DNA from: Anaerolineae bacterium
Lineage (GTDB): Bacteria; Chloroflexota; Anaerolineae; Aggregatilineales; UBA2796
Direction: 5' to 3'
Assembly (NCBI GenBank): GCA_020851855.1
Contig: JADZBY010000193.1
Coordinates: 1-6,133 of the forward strand
Length of the DNA: 6,133 nt
The stretch's first letter is position 1. Every line of letters begins with the position of its first letter. Below are positions 1 to 5,852 of this stretch, one piece after another. The notes beneath the pieces are model-generated. The model did not search any database, was not told where the DNA came from, and was given only the letters and a program-made list of their open reading frames with translations. The translations under genes were made by a program, and so were the position numbers.

Positions 1-908
1 CCCTCGTTCTCGAAGCTGAGCGCGCCGGCCACGTCCGCGCCGGTATTCGCATTACGCAGTGTGAAGGCGGCGCGCGTGCTGTCCGGGTCCATCGGCTGGT
101 TGAAGTACAGCTTGATTACCTGCTCCAGCGCCACCTGGCTGGCATTCGAATACGGCTCGGTGGACAGAATCTGCGGCGGCATGGTGCGGAACTGCCAGGT
201 GTACGGCGCGTCCATCGGGCTGCCGTCCACGTCGGTCAGGTCGCCGCTCACCGTGGCGGTATAGAGCGTGCTGCCGGCCAGCGCCCGCGCCGGACGGAAC
301 ACGTAGATGGCCGTGCCGACCCATTCGCCGGTCCCTTCGACTTCCGGCGAGAGCGTCAAGGGCTGCGGCAGGTCGCTCTGCGCGCCGGTGACGACGAGCG
401 GCACGACAGGCCGGTCAAAGACGACCGTGATCGTCGCGCCCGCCTCGACATTTTCTGCGCCGGGAGCCGGGATAACCTGGTTGACCGACAGGTTGGGCGC
501 GATCTCGAAGTCGAGCCGGAAATCGTCGTCCATCGCCACGCCTTCGGCAGACTGTGCGCTGGAATCGATGGTGACGCGGTACTGCATCCCACGCTCCAGC
601 GGGCCGGTCGGGTCAAAGACGAGCGTCGACTCGTCCGGCCACGTCAGGCTGCCGTTCACGAGCGGCTCGATCTGGAAAGCCGCCTCGACGCTGGCCTGGT
701 TCATGGGCTGGTCGAAGGCAAATTGTAGCGAAACATCCGGCCCGGCGACTTCGCGCTGCGCGGGTGAACTGAAAACGACGCGCGGCGCGGGCACGGACGA
801 GGCGTCCTGTGCGCGCGACGGCGTTCCACCTGTGCTGGACAAAGCCAATCCTCCAATGATGACGAGCGCCAGAAGCGTGCGCCCGATGCGTAACGCCATC
901 TTGTTCAT
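1..908 (-). CDS. Secreted protein with bacterial Ig-like (SbsA-type) modules, N-terminal part; possibly alpha-2-macroglobulin-like
   Basis: This open frame begins at ATG 908 and runs off the left edge after 302 codons, so the C-terminus is missing. AGGAG (918-922) sits 9 nt before the ATG and supports this start. Residues 1-33 form a signal peptide: charged MNKMALRIGR, a hydrophobic core, then SRA before a predicted cleavage at QD. Three similar beta-rich modules follow: about 41-138, 140-244 and 245 onward (cut). Each starts with a P-x-V/I-x-x-x-x-P type strand and carries a phrase such as FDQPMN, FDRPV or FNQPMD, typical of the Big_5/SbsA Ig-like family. The protein should therefore be exported and act at the cell surface. 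From family knowledge, chains of such modules open large alpha-2-macroglobulin-like proteins in Chloroflexota, but they also occur in S-layer and adhesion proteins. The diagnostic thioester or MG domains would lie outside the window. The Ig-like call is firm; the macroglobulin idea is inference. Confidence 0.85.
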   Translation of the reverse strand, partial: MNKMALRIGRTLLALVIIGGLALSSTGGTPSRAQDASSVPAPRVVFSSPAQREVAGPDVSLQFAFDQPMNQASVEAAFQIEPLVNGSLTWPDESTLVFDPTGPLERGMQYRVTIDSSAQSAEGVAMDDDFRLDFEIAPNLSVNQVIPAPGAENVEAGATITVVFDRPVVPLVVTGAQSDLPQPLTLSPEVEGTGEWVGTAIYVFRPARALAGSTLYTATVSGDLTDVDGSPMDAPYTWQFRTMPPQILSTEPYSNASQVALEQVIKLYFNQPMDPDSTRAAFTLRNANTGADVAGALSFENE

Positions 909-943
909 ACGGCTCTTCTCCTGCCTGGGACCGGCTCACGTGT

Positions 944-972
944 ATTGTAGTCCAATGCGAAGACGCCCGTTT
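944..972 (-). promoter_or_regulatory. Possible weak promoter for the Ig-like protein gene
   Basis: On the minus strand TACAAT (949-944) matches the sigma-70 -10 consensus at five of six positions. It lies about 36 nt before the ATG at 908. The -35 hexamer at 17-bp spacing (972-967, AAACGG) is poor, so this promoter rests mainly on the -10 box. Confidence 0.3.
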
Positions 973-1005
973 GCCGGGAAAAGTTCCGCGCGGCGAAACA
1001 GGTGC

Positions 1006-1071
1006 GCGGGCGCGTCGCGATGCGCCCCTACTCGCGCTGCACTGTGTAGGGGCGGCTCGCGAGCCGCCCGC
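1006..1071. repeat. Pair of facing 26-bp palindromic repeats (REP/BIME-like)
   Basis: The right unit (1046-1071) begins GTAGGGG and contains a perfect 20-bp palindrome at 1050-1069 (gggcggctcgcgagccgccc). The left unit (1006-1031) ends in cccctac and contains a 20-bp palindrome at 1008-1027 with one G-T mismatch. The left unit matches the reverse complement of the right at 22 of 26 positions, and 14 nt separate them. Each unit can fold alone, or the two can fold together into one long hairpin. The pair lies about 50 nt after the stop of the NnrS-like gene and about 98 nt before the start of the Ig-like gene, so it could act as a transcript end or 3' RNA stabiliser for the operon. No T-run follows on the minus strand, so it is not a standard intrinsic terminator. 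Confidence 0.8.
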
Positions 1072-1121
1072 TTTGCGCCCATACGGCGTTAGCACGGACA
1101 GGGCAACGTACAGCGGATCGA

Positions 1122-2240
1122 TCAGGCCGAGGGTGCGACGGGGCGGCGCTCGCCCGTCGCGCCCAGGTTGGAGCGGGCCAGCGTGAGGATGGTCATGGCC
1201 AGGAAGAGCAGCACGGTGATCACATTGAGCAGTCCGCCCCACTGCCGCAGCGCAAAATCCGGCGTCAGGTTGCCCAGGATGCGCGCCACCAGCGTGACGT
1301 GCAGCAGAACCAAGTTCATGTAGAACAGCGGGTGGTAATTCAGGCGCAGGCCGGAGAGCGCAGGCAGGATGAGCGGCATGTGCCCGAAAATCATGGAGAA
1401 GACAAAGCCGAGCAAGAAGGCGTGCAGCACCGATTCGTAATCCAGGCCGGACGCAACCGGCGCTTTCCAGATCGCGATCAGGCCGCCGATGCCCAGCCAG
1501 ACATACCCGGACAGCAGGCAGGCGGCGATGTAGCGCGTCAGGCCGGTCTGGCGGATGGTACGGCGCGCCACATCGTAACGCAGCAGCCACGCCGCCATGC
1601 TGATCGCGCCCAGACCCAGCACACGCATACCGAGGTCGAGCCGGACCAGCGTGAGCAGCGTGCCGAGCAGGTAGATTCCGGTGGCCAGCAGGAGTAACCG
1701 CACGCTGACGGGCGTCAGGCGGCGCACGCGGGACAGTTCCAGCCGCTCGCCGACGATGGTCAGGATCAGAAACGCCGTCCACCAGTGCACCGCCTGGAAG
1801 ACGGGCGCTCCGGCCAGCCACAGGATGTTGCCAACCAGCCAGCAGGCCGCGCCCGCCGCCATGATGGCGATGTCGCGGGTGGGATGCAGGCGCAGCATTA
1901 CGCCGAACATGAGGACCAGGCCCAGGCTGCCCGCCGTGAGCAGCGCTTTGGCCAGAATCGAATCCCGCGCCAGGAGCAAAGCCAGCGCGCCGAGGGCGTT
2001 CACCAGCGGAACGGCCATGCTCCACTTGCGAAACGCCGCCAGCGCGACGGCGCGCTCCAGGCAGATGAGCGTGCCCAGGAAGCCGGAGATCATTAACGGG
2101 CCGTGCACGATGGCCCAGCTCTGGCTGAAGGCGTCCATCGGCACGCCCAGCCTCGCCAGGCCCGCACCCAACCCGCCGAGCAGCGCGACGGCGACCACGA
2201 CGAGCATCAGCACACGGGGGACGAGGCGAGCGGCGTTCAT
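1122..2240 (-). CDS. NnrS-like 12-helix membrane protein
   Basis: This is a 372-residue protein, almost all of it hydrophobic helices; I count about 12 transmembrane segments, as in the NnrS family (about 390 residues). NnrS proteins are heme- and copper-containing membrane proteins linked to nitric oxide stress and denitrification. Histidines in or next to helices could bind metal or heme: H46 (in IVHGPLM), H152 (AVHWW), H273 (VLHAFLLGF), H287 (FGHMPLILPAL), H303 and H314. The exact NnrS signatures are not all recognisable, so it may be a divergent relative. An in-frame TTG at 2252 would add four residues, but the ATG at 2240 is preferred; AAAGG lies just after the preceding stop, 14 nt from this ATG, which is a long spacing. 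It is the last gene of the operon, 18 nt after the DUF2249 stop, which suggests co-expression and a membrane redox or NO-related role. The membrane topology is certain; the exact function is not. Confidence 0.85.
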   Translation of the reverse strand: MNAARLVPRVLMLVVVAVALLGGLGAGLARLGVPMDAFSQSWAIVHGPLMISGFLGTLICLERAVALAAFRKWSMAVPLVNALGALALLLARDSILAKALLTAGSLGLVLMFGVMLRLHPTRDIAIMAAGAACWLVGNILWLAGAPVFQAVHWWTAFLILTIVGERLELSRVRRLTPVSVRLLLLATGIYLLGTLLTLVRLDLGMRVLGLGAISMAAWLLRYDVARRTIRQTGLTRYIAACLLSGYVWLGIGGLIAIWKAPVASGLDYESVLHAFLLGFVFSMIFGHMPLILPALSGLRLNYHPLFYMNLVLLHVTLVARILGNLTPDFALRQWGGLLNVITVLLFLAMTILTLARSNLGATGERRPVAPSA

Positions 2241-2258
2241 GGCTTTACCCAATGCCTT

Positions 2259-2492
2259 TCAATCTTCGTTGGCCTTGCGCGTAATGCGCACGCGCCACAG
2301 CTCCGGACCCTGTTCGAGGTAATCCCACTCAAACTGCCCGGTCCGCTCGTGCAGGAACTGGTAATAGAGCGGCGTCGGCGCGTGGTCGTTGATCAGCTCG
2401 AACGAATGTCCCGGTCGCAGGCCATCGAACATGTTGAAGATCATCGGATGGCGCTCGCGCGGTGGGATGAAACGGACATCAAGCTGACTCAT
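2259..2492 (-). CDS. DUF2249 domain protein
   Basis: This 77-residue soluble protein matches DUF2249 along its whole length. It has the opening LDVRFIPPRERHP (residues 4-16), the central FDGLRPGHSFELINDH (22-37), PLYYQF (41-46) and the end GPELWRVRI (62-70). DUF2249 proteins have no settled biochemical role. They often lie next to nitric oxide or nitrite metabolism, NnrS, hemerythrin-like and cytochrome oxidase genes, and some carry several copies of the domain. AAGGAG (2500-2505) precedes the ATG by 7 nt. The gene starts inside the end of the preceding membrane protein gene (14-nt overlap, different frame), so translation is probably coupled. A role as a small cytoplasmic partner or maturation factor for the operon's membrane proteins is inference. 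Confidence 0.93.
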   Translation of the reverse strand: MSQLDVRFIPPRERHPMIFNMFDGLRPGHSFELINDHAPTPLYYQFLHERTGQFEWDYLEQGPELWRVRITRKANED

Positions 2493-2949
2493 GGTTGTGC
2501 TCCTTGAACTCGCTGATTTGCTTCTGATTAGTGAGAGAAGCCGCGTAGCCGCCCAGCGGCTTGACGCGCGGCCAGATGACGATCACGAACAGGACGACGG
2601 CGGCCAGCACGGCAACCCGCCCAGCCAGCACGAGCGGTCCGTTTATGAACCAGTCGCCCAGCGCGGTGAGCAGCACGCCGCCGTTGACCAGGGCGAAGCT
2701 CCACCAGCCCAATCCGGCCCGGCCATAGCGCCGCTCGCCGCTGAAGCGGGGCAATATCCAGAAGGCGATGCCCATCACGAACTGCATCGTCCAGCCGAAG
2801 ATGACGAACTCGGTGTGCGGGCTGAGCAGTTGCCACGTCCAGGCATAGATCGGGACTCCCTTGTGGTGCAGGATCAGCGCCCCGAATAGAAACCCAATGC
2901 CCAGGTGTACAAGCGCAGCGCGGACCATCCACACGCTCAGCTTGGGCAT
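2479..2949 (-). CDS. Small four-helix membrane protein, heme-copper oxidase subunit I-like (paralog B)
   Basis: This 156-residue protein has about four transmembrane helices: roughly residues 10-28, 46-67, 82-98 and 105-127. It ends in a polar tail containing HNH. The core SPHTEFVIFGWTMQFVMG (43-60), followed by WILPRF, resembles a helix of heme-copper oxidase subunit I (CcoN/NorB type). Short proteins like this are often annotated as cbb3-type oxidase subunit I. A full subunit I has about 12 helices and six conserved His ligands, so this protein cannot be an oxidase alone. Candidate ligands include H15, H28, H29 and H45. The open frame extends upstream to 3015, but ATG 2949 is preferred: AAGGAG (2959-2964) lies 9 nt before it and the preceding gene stops only 2 nt away. 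It aligns without gaps to the upstream gene product over the core. Confidence 0.87.
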   Translation of the reverse strand: MPKLSVWMVRAALVHLGIGFLFGALILHHKGVPIYAWTWQLLSPHTEFVIFGWTMQFVMGIAFWILPRFSGERRYGRAGLGWWSFALVNGGVLLTALGDWFINGPLVLAGRVAVLAAVVLFVIVIWPRVKPLGGYAASLTNQKQISEFKEHNHESA

Positions 2950-2951
2950 GT

Positions 2952-3371
2952 TCAGCGCTCCTTCACCCGCCGCCACGTGTTGAGGATGAAGCCCCAACCA
3001 GCCAGCAGAAGGCACATCGACGCAACGGCCAGCGTCCAGCCCAGGCCGGATTTCGCATCGAGCGCCAGGGCCGGCTCACCGACGGCGCGCAAGATCATCC
3101 CGGCGTTGAGCAGGATGAAGACGGCCCAGCCCAGGCGCTCGCTGCCGCGCGGCCTGTCCTTCGACTGTTTGGGCAGCATCCAGTACGCCACACCCATGAT
3201 CAGCTGCGTCACCCAGCCGACGAACAGGAAATGCAGGTACACCGGGCGCAGCGCGTGCAGGCTGGGCGACCAGCCCATGACCGGCTGGGCCAGCAGCAGC
3301 GCGCCCATCGTCAGCCCGACGACGAGATACACCATCCCGGCTTTGATAAACCAGCGCGACAGGGTCGGCAC
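2952..3371 (-). CDS. Small four-helix membrane protein, heme-copper oxidase subunit I-like (paralog A)
   Basis: This is the first gene of the operon and encodes 139 residues with about four transmembrane helices: roughly 11-30, 44-66, 81-97 and 110-131. The core YLHFLFVGWVTQLIMG (45-60), followed by VAYWMLPK, resembles the His-rich helix of heme-copper oxidase subunit I. Only H39 and H47 are present, so it is not a complete oxidase subunit. The reading frame continues upstream to 3539, but that extension crosses promoter-like AT-rich DNA and does not look like protein. The GTG at 3371 is preferred, with AAAGGA 6 nt before it, and starts a sequence (MPTLSRWFIKAG) parallel to the next protein (MPKLSVWMVRAA). 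It may pair with its paralog to form a membrane complex, perhaps binding heme or copper; that is inference. Confidence 0.85.
   Translation of the reverse strand: MPTLSRWFIKAGMVYLVVGLTMGALLLAQPVMGWSPSLHALRPVYLHFLFVGWVTQLIMGVAYWMLPKQSKDRPRGSERLGWAVFILLNAGMILRAVGEPALALDAKSGLGWTLAVASMCLLLAGWGFILNTWRRVKER
2959..2964 (-). promoter_or_regulatory. Ribosome binding site fixing the start of paralog B
   Basis: AAGGAG on the minus strand lies 9 nt before ATG 2949, inside the last codons of the preceding gene. It argues against the longer reading that starts at 3015. The layout (stop, two bases, ATG) suggests coupled translation. Confidence 0.8.
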
Positions 3372-3377
3372 GGCGCA

Positions 3378-3383
3378 TCCTTT
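3378..3383 (-). promoter_or_regulatory. Ribosome binding site for a GTG start (paralog A)
   Basis: AAAGGA, extended to GGAAAGGA, lies 6 nt before GTG 3371. An ATG at 3379 overlaps this site but opens a different frame with no family-like product, so the GTG is chosen. Confidence 0.7.
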
Positions 3384-3413
3384 CCCACGTGGCCAGTTCC
3401 CCGCATGGTCTAC

Positions 3414-3473
3414 AGCATAGCGGAAAGCGCACGGGCTGAAATTAAGCTGGATTAAAAAGATGATGGTTATCAT
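3414..3473 (-). promoter_or_regulatory. Operon promoter region with an FNR/CRP-type binding site
   Basis: The 14-bp sequence at 3460-3473 reads ATGAT-GGTT-ATCAT: two perfect 5-bp inverted arms around 4 bp. Its core TGAT-N4-ATCA equals the FNR half-sites (TTGAT-N4-ATCAA) except for the outermost base on each side. A -10-like TATGCT lies at 3419-3414 on the minus strand, giving a likely transcript start near 3406 and placing the palindrome centre about 60 bp upstream. That is close to the -61.5 position used by class I FNR/CRP activators. No good -35 box is present, as is common for activated promoters. The bound regulator is unknown; NO-sensing DNR/NnrR and oxygen-sensing FNR use similar sites. 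Confidence 0.5.
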
Positions 3474-3520
3474 AAAGCAAGTTGTGTCACGAGGGGGCCG
3501 GCTTGTCCGGTCTACCCCAT

Positions 3521-3672
3521 CCCAGGGCAATCGCGTCAAAAATGTGGACTGAGGCAGGCAGATGGAAAGGGCCTCACCCCCTGCCCCCTCTCCATGCCGA
3601 CGGGGTCCCCTGTGGGGTGGCGAACATGGAGAGGGGATGGGGGTGAGGATGTTTTGAAGCGATTGCTCTGCT
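3521..3672. mobile_element. MITE-like insertion, 152 bp, with 11-bp target duplication
   Basis: The ends are imperfect 21-bp inverted repeats, 3521-3541 and 3652-3672, matching at 17 of 21 positions. The inner part shares gcaatcgc followed by tcaaaa with one mismatch between. Directly outside both ends lies the same 11-bp sequence, gtctaccccat (3510-3520 and 3673-3683), as expected for a target-site duplication. There is no transposase frame, so the element would need enzymes supplied elsewhere. An 11-bp duplication is in the range of IS4-superfamily elements, but assigning a parent family from this alone is speculative. The element sits between the leftward operon and the rightward methyltransferase gene, upstream of both promoters. 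It carries a strong internal hairpin. Confidence 0.65.
3572..3648. repeat. Long imperfect hairpin, CCTCACCCCC type
   Basis: The left arm (3572-3596) and right arm (3625-3648) are near-perfect inverted copies: a 10-bp outer stem (cctcaccccc/gggggtgagg), a short irregular zone, then a 12-bp inner stem (cccctctccatg/catggagagggg). The 28-nt loop is itself G/C-rich. I recall similar sequences dispersed between genes in Chloroflexota and cyanobacteria. Here it is the core of the MITE-like element. In RNA it could act as a transcription end between the two units. Confidence 0.8.
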
Positions 3673-3714
3673 GTCTACCCCATTTCCACGATCCCCTATC
3701 TCAGGCCGCGGGGG

Positions 3715-3720
3715 TATACT
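3715..3720 (+). promoter_or_regulatory. Possible -10 box for the methyltransferase gene
   Basis: TATACT matches the sigma-70 -10 consensus at five of six positions and lies 77 nt before the GTG start. No convincing -35 box occurs 16-18 bp upstream, so the promoter would be weak or activated. Confidence 0.35.
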
Positions 3721-3797
3721 TCTCAGGCTTTTCCTGGGACAACGCCTGCCTACCTGCCTGGTATGCGAACCGAAACAACGGGATGGAGAGAAGCCAC

Positions 3798-4439
3798 GTG
3801 GTCAAGAGGATAGATAACCCGCTCGATCAGTACATCGCGGACTTGTTTGCGCCGGAAGACGAGGCGCTCCAGTGGATTCAGGCCGAATCCGACCGGCAGG
3901 GTATCCCGCCGATCAGCATTCTGCCGGACGAAGGCAAGCTGATCTATTTCCTTGCCAGGGCCATCGGGGCGCGCCGGGCGGTGGAGATCGGCGTGCTGGC
4001 GGGCTATAGCGGGGTGTGGATTGCGCGCGCCCTGCCTGCCGATGGCAAGCTGTACGCCCTGGAGCTGAGCGAAAGGCACGCGCGCCTTGCCCAGCGCAGC
4101 TTCGAGAAGGCGGGCGTGGCCGAGCGCGTCGAGATCGTCGAAGGCCCGGCGCTGGACAGCCTGAACAGGATCAGCCCCCACGGCCCGTTTGACTTCGTCT
4201 TCATCGACGCCGACAAGCCCACCTATGTGGAGTACCTGAACTGGGCGGTGGCCAACCTGCGGCCCGGCGGCATGGTCGCCGCGCACAACGCCCTGAGCGG
4301 GCGGCGCATTCTGGCCCCGGAGAGCGAGCAGGATGTCGCGATGGCCGCCTTCAACCGCGCGCTGGCAGAAGATCCGCGCCTGGACAGCACGATCATCGCC
4401 GTGGGCGACGGGCTGGCGGCGGGCATCAAGAAGGGCTGA
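3798..4439 (+). CDS. SAM-dependent O-methyltransferase (class I, COMT-like family 3)
   Basis: This 213-residue protein matches the Methyltransf_3 family (about 215-220 residues), which moves a methyl group from S-adenosylmethionine to a hydroxyl of a small catechol-like or other acceptor, usually with a divalent metal. Visible motifs are AVEIGVLAGYSG (61-72, SAM-binding motif I), acidic E89 in LYALEL at the end of beta 2, and FDFVFIDADKPTY (131-143) with metal-binding D137. The usual Asp-Asn pair after beta 5 reads H163-N164 here. The frame is open back to 3594, but that part lies in the insertion element. An ATG at 3783 has no ribosome binding site, whereas GTG 3798 has GGAGAG 7 nt before it and gives a family-like N-terminus (MVKRIDNPLDQYIADLFAP). 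It lies 83 nt before the transporter gene on the same strand and could share its transcript. The substrate is unknown. Confidence 0.92.
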   Translation: MVKRIDNPLDQYIADLFAPEDEALQWIQAESDRQGIPPISILPDEGKLIYFLARAIGARRAVEIGVLAGYSGVWIARALPADGKLYALELSERHARLAQRSFEKAGVAERVEIVEGPALDSLNRISPHGPFDFVFIDADKPTYVEYLNWAVANLRPGGMVAAHNALSGRRILAPESEQDVAMAAFNRALAEDPRLDSTIIAVGDGLAAGIKKG

Positions 4440-4522
4440 GGCGGGGCGTCGAGGGTTGTTGGCGTCAAGGGCTGTTTCAGGTTTCCGCGTGCGTCCGGCG
4501 CTGGCGCACAGGATGAGCAACC

Positions 4523-5758
4523 ATGCACACGAGTCCGGACGTGATCGAGGTCGAGAAGGCAGTGGGCGAGCCGCCGCGTGGGATGCGCAACCTGTGGGCC
4601 GTCACACTCACCAGCTTCCTGACCGACATTTCGAGCGAGATGATCTTCAACCTGCTGCCGCTCTTTCTGGCGAACGTGCTCGGCGTCAAGACCAGCGTGA
4701 TCGGCCTGATCGAGGGCGTGGCAGAGACGACGAGCAGCCTCTTGAAGGGCTACTCCGGCTGGCTCTCGGACAAATTGCGGGCGCGGAAGGGACTGACGGT
4801 GGTGGGCTATTCGCTGTCGGCCCTGTCCAAGCCGTTTCTGTACTTCGCGACGGCATGGAGCGGCGTACTGGCGGTGCGCTTCGCCGACCGCGTGGGCAAG
4901 GGCATCCGCACCGCGCCGCGCGACGCCCTGATCGCGGATAGCATCCCCGAATCGAAGCGCGGCATGGCCTTTGGCATCCACCGCGCGGGCGATACGCTAG
5001 GCGCGATGACGGGCATGATCATCGCCCTGGTCGTCGTGCTCGCCATGCAGTCCAACGCGGTGTCCATCGCCCGCGAGACGTTTCAGACGCTCGTCCTGAT
5101 CTCGATCATCCCCGCCGTGCTTGCGGTTGCCGCGCTGGTCGTGCTGGCGCGCGATGTGCCGGCGAAGCGTTCCGCCGACGTGGTGCAGCATCGCCTCAGT
5201 GATCTCGGCCCGCATTTCCGCCGCTTCCTGCTGATCGTCGTTCTGTTTACGCTCGGCAACTCTGCCGATGCGTTTCTCGTGCTGCGCGCCCAGGAACGTG
5301 GGCTGAGCGTGGCGGGCGTCCTGGGCATGCTCATCACCTTCAACCTGGTGTACGCGCTGCTGTCCGGGCCGCTCGGCGCACTCTCGGACCGGGTTGGGCG
5401 GCGGCGGCTGATCATCGGCGGCTGGCTGGCCTACGCGCTCATCTACCTGGGCTTCGCGGCGGCGGCGGAAGCGTGGCACATCTGGGCGCTGTACGGGCTG
5501 TACGGTGTGTACTATGCCGCCGTGGAAGGCACGGCCAAGGCGATGGTGGCCGATATTGTGCCTGCCCAGCAGCGCGGCACGGCCTACGGCTACTACAACG
5601 CGGCGATTGGCCTGTCGGCGCTGCCCGCCAGCCTGCTCGCAGGAGTCTTGTGGCAGGGCGTGGGCAGTTGGGCCGGGTTTGGGCCGGCAGCGCCGTTTCT
5701 AGTGGGGTCGCTGCTGGCGCTGGCGGCGGCGGCGCTGCTGGCGCGCTTGCGGAAGTAA
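4523..5758 (+). CDS. MFS transporter, substrate unknown
   Basis: This 411-residue inner-membrane carrier has about 12 transmembrane helices in two halves. The loop between helices 2 and 3 carries the MFS signature GWLSDKLRARKG (79-90), repeated in the second half as GALSDRVGRRRL (285-296). DRVGKGIRTAPRDALIADS (122-140) marks a subgroup of uncharacterised MFS permeases; the second half repeats it in weaker form around residues 335-355 (EGTAKAMVADIVPAQQRG). A cytoplasmic stretch near 210-232 joins the halves. The ATG at 4523 is chosen: AGGA lies 9 nt before it. The 83-bp gap after the methyltransferase shows no clear terminator or strong promoter, so co-transcription is possible; together they might modify and export or import a small molecule, but that is speculation. 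Confidence 0.93.
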   Translation: MHTSPDVIEVEKAVGEPPRGMRNLWAVTLTSFLTDISSEMIFNLLPLFLANVLGVKTSVIGLIEGVAETTSSLLKGYSGWLSDKLRARKGLTVVGYSLSALSKPFLYFATAWSGVLAVRFADRVGKGIRTAPRDALIADSIPESKRGMAFGIHRAGDTLGAMTGMIIALVVVLAMQSNAVSIARETFQTLVLISIIPAVLAVAALVVLARDVPAKRSADVVQHRLSDLGPHFRRFLLIVVLFTLGNSADAFLVLRAQERGLSVAGVLGMLITFNLVYALLSGPLGALSDRVGRRRLIIGGWLAYALIYLGFAAAAEAWHIWALYGLYGVYYAAVEGTAKAMVADIVPAQQRGTAYGYYNAAIGLSALPASLLAGVLWQGVGSWAGFGPAAPFLVGSLLALAAAALLARLRK

Positions 5759-5852
5759 GGGAACGGCCAACCGGGCCATGCGCTTATGGCGGCGTACGTG
5801 CGCCCGGACGGCGAATCCCGGGCCTCGGTCCGGCTACGTGCGGTAAAGCAAC
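5759..5852 (+). terminator. Spacer after the MFS gene with a weak hairpin (possible terminator)
   Basis: A 6-bp stem, ccggac (5804-5809) with gtccgg (5828-5833), encloses an 18-nt loop containing cccggg. No T-run follows. The 8-mer tacgtgcg occurs at 5795-5802 and 5835-5842. No gene is visible in this spacer. Confidence 0.25.

Noticed and set aside
307..1092. Plus-strand open frame of 261 codons
   Set aside because: It is antisense to the Ig-like gene, which has a signal peptide, a ribosome binding site and repeated domains. The plus-strand product looks random and spans the palindromic repeats.
613..2025. Long minus-strand open frame of 470 codons
   Set aside because: It crosses the intergenic repeat pair and overlaps the Ig-like and NnrS-like genes in another frame. 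Its product is Arg/Ala/Pro/His-rich with no family features, typical of a GC-rich shadow frame.
3460..3478. Fur box reading of the palindrome
   Set aside because: Several bases fit the Fur consensus, but the arms are 4 bp apart rather than 1 bp, which fits FNR/CRP spacing better.
3372..3539. N-terminal extension of paralog A up to 3539
   Set aside because: It would include the FNR-like palindrome, the AT-rich promoter region and part of the insertion element. The GTG at 3371 has a good ribosome binding site and matches the paralog's N-terminus.
3510..3683. CRISPR-like repeat interpretation of the flanking 11-mers
   Set aside because: There are only two copies, 152 bp apart, with inverted repeats just inside them; this is a transposon signature, not an array.
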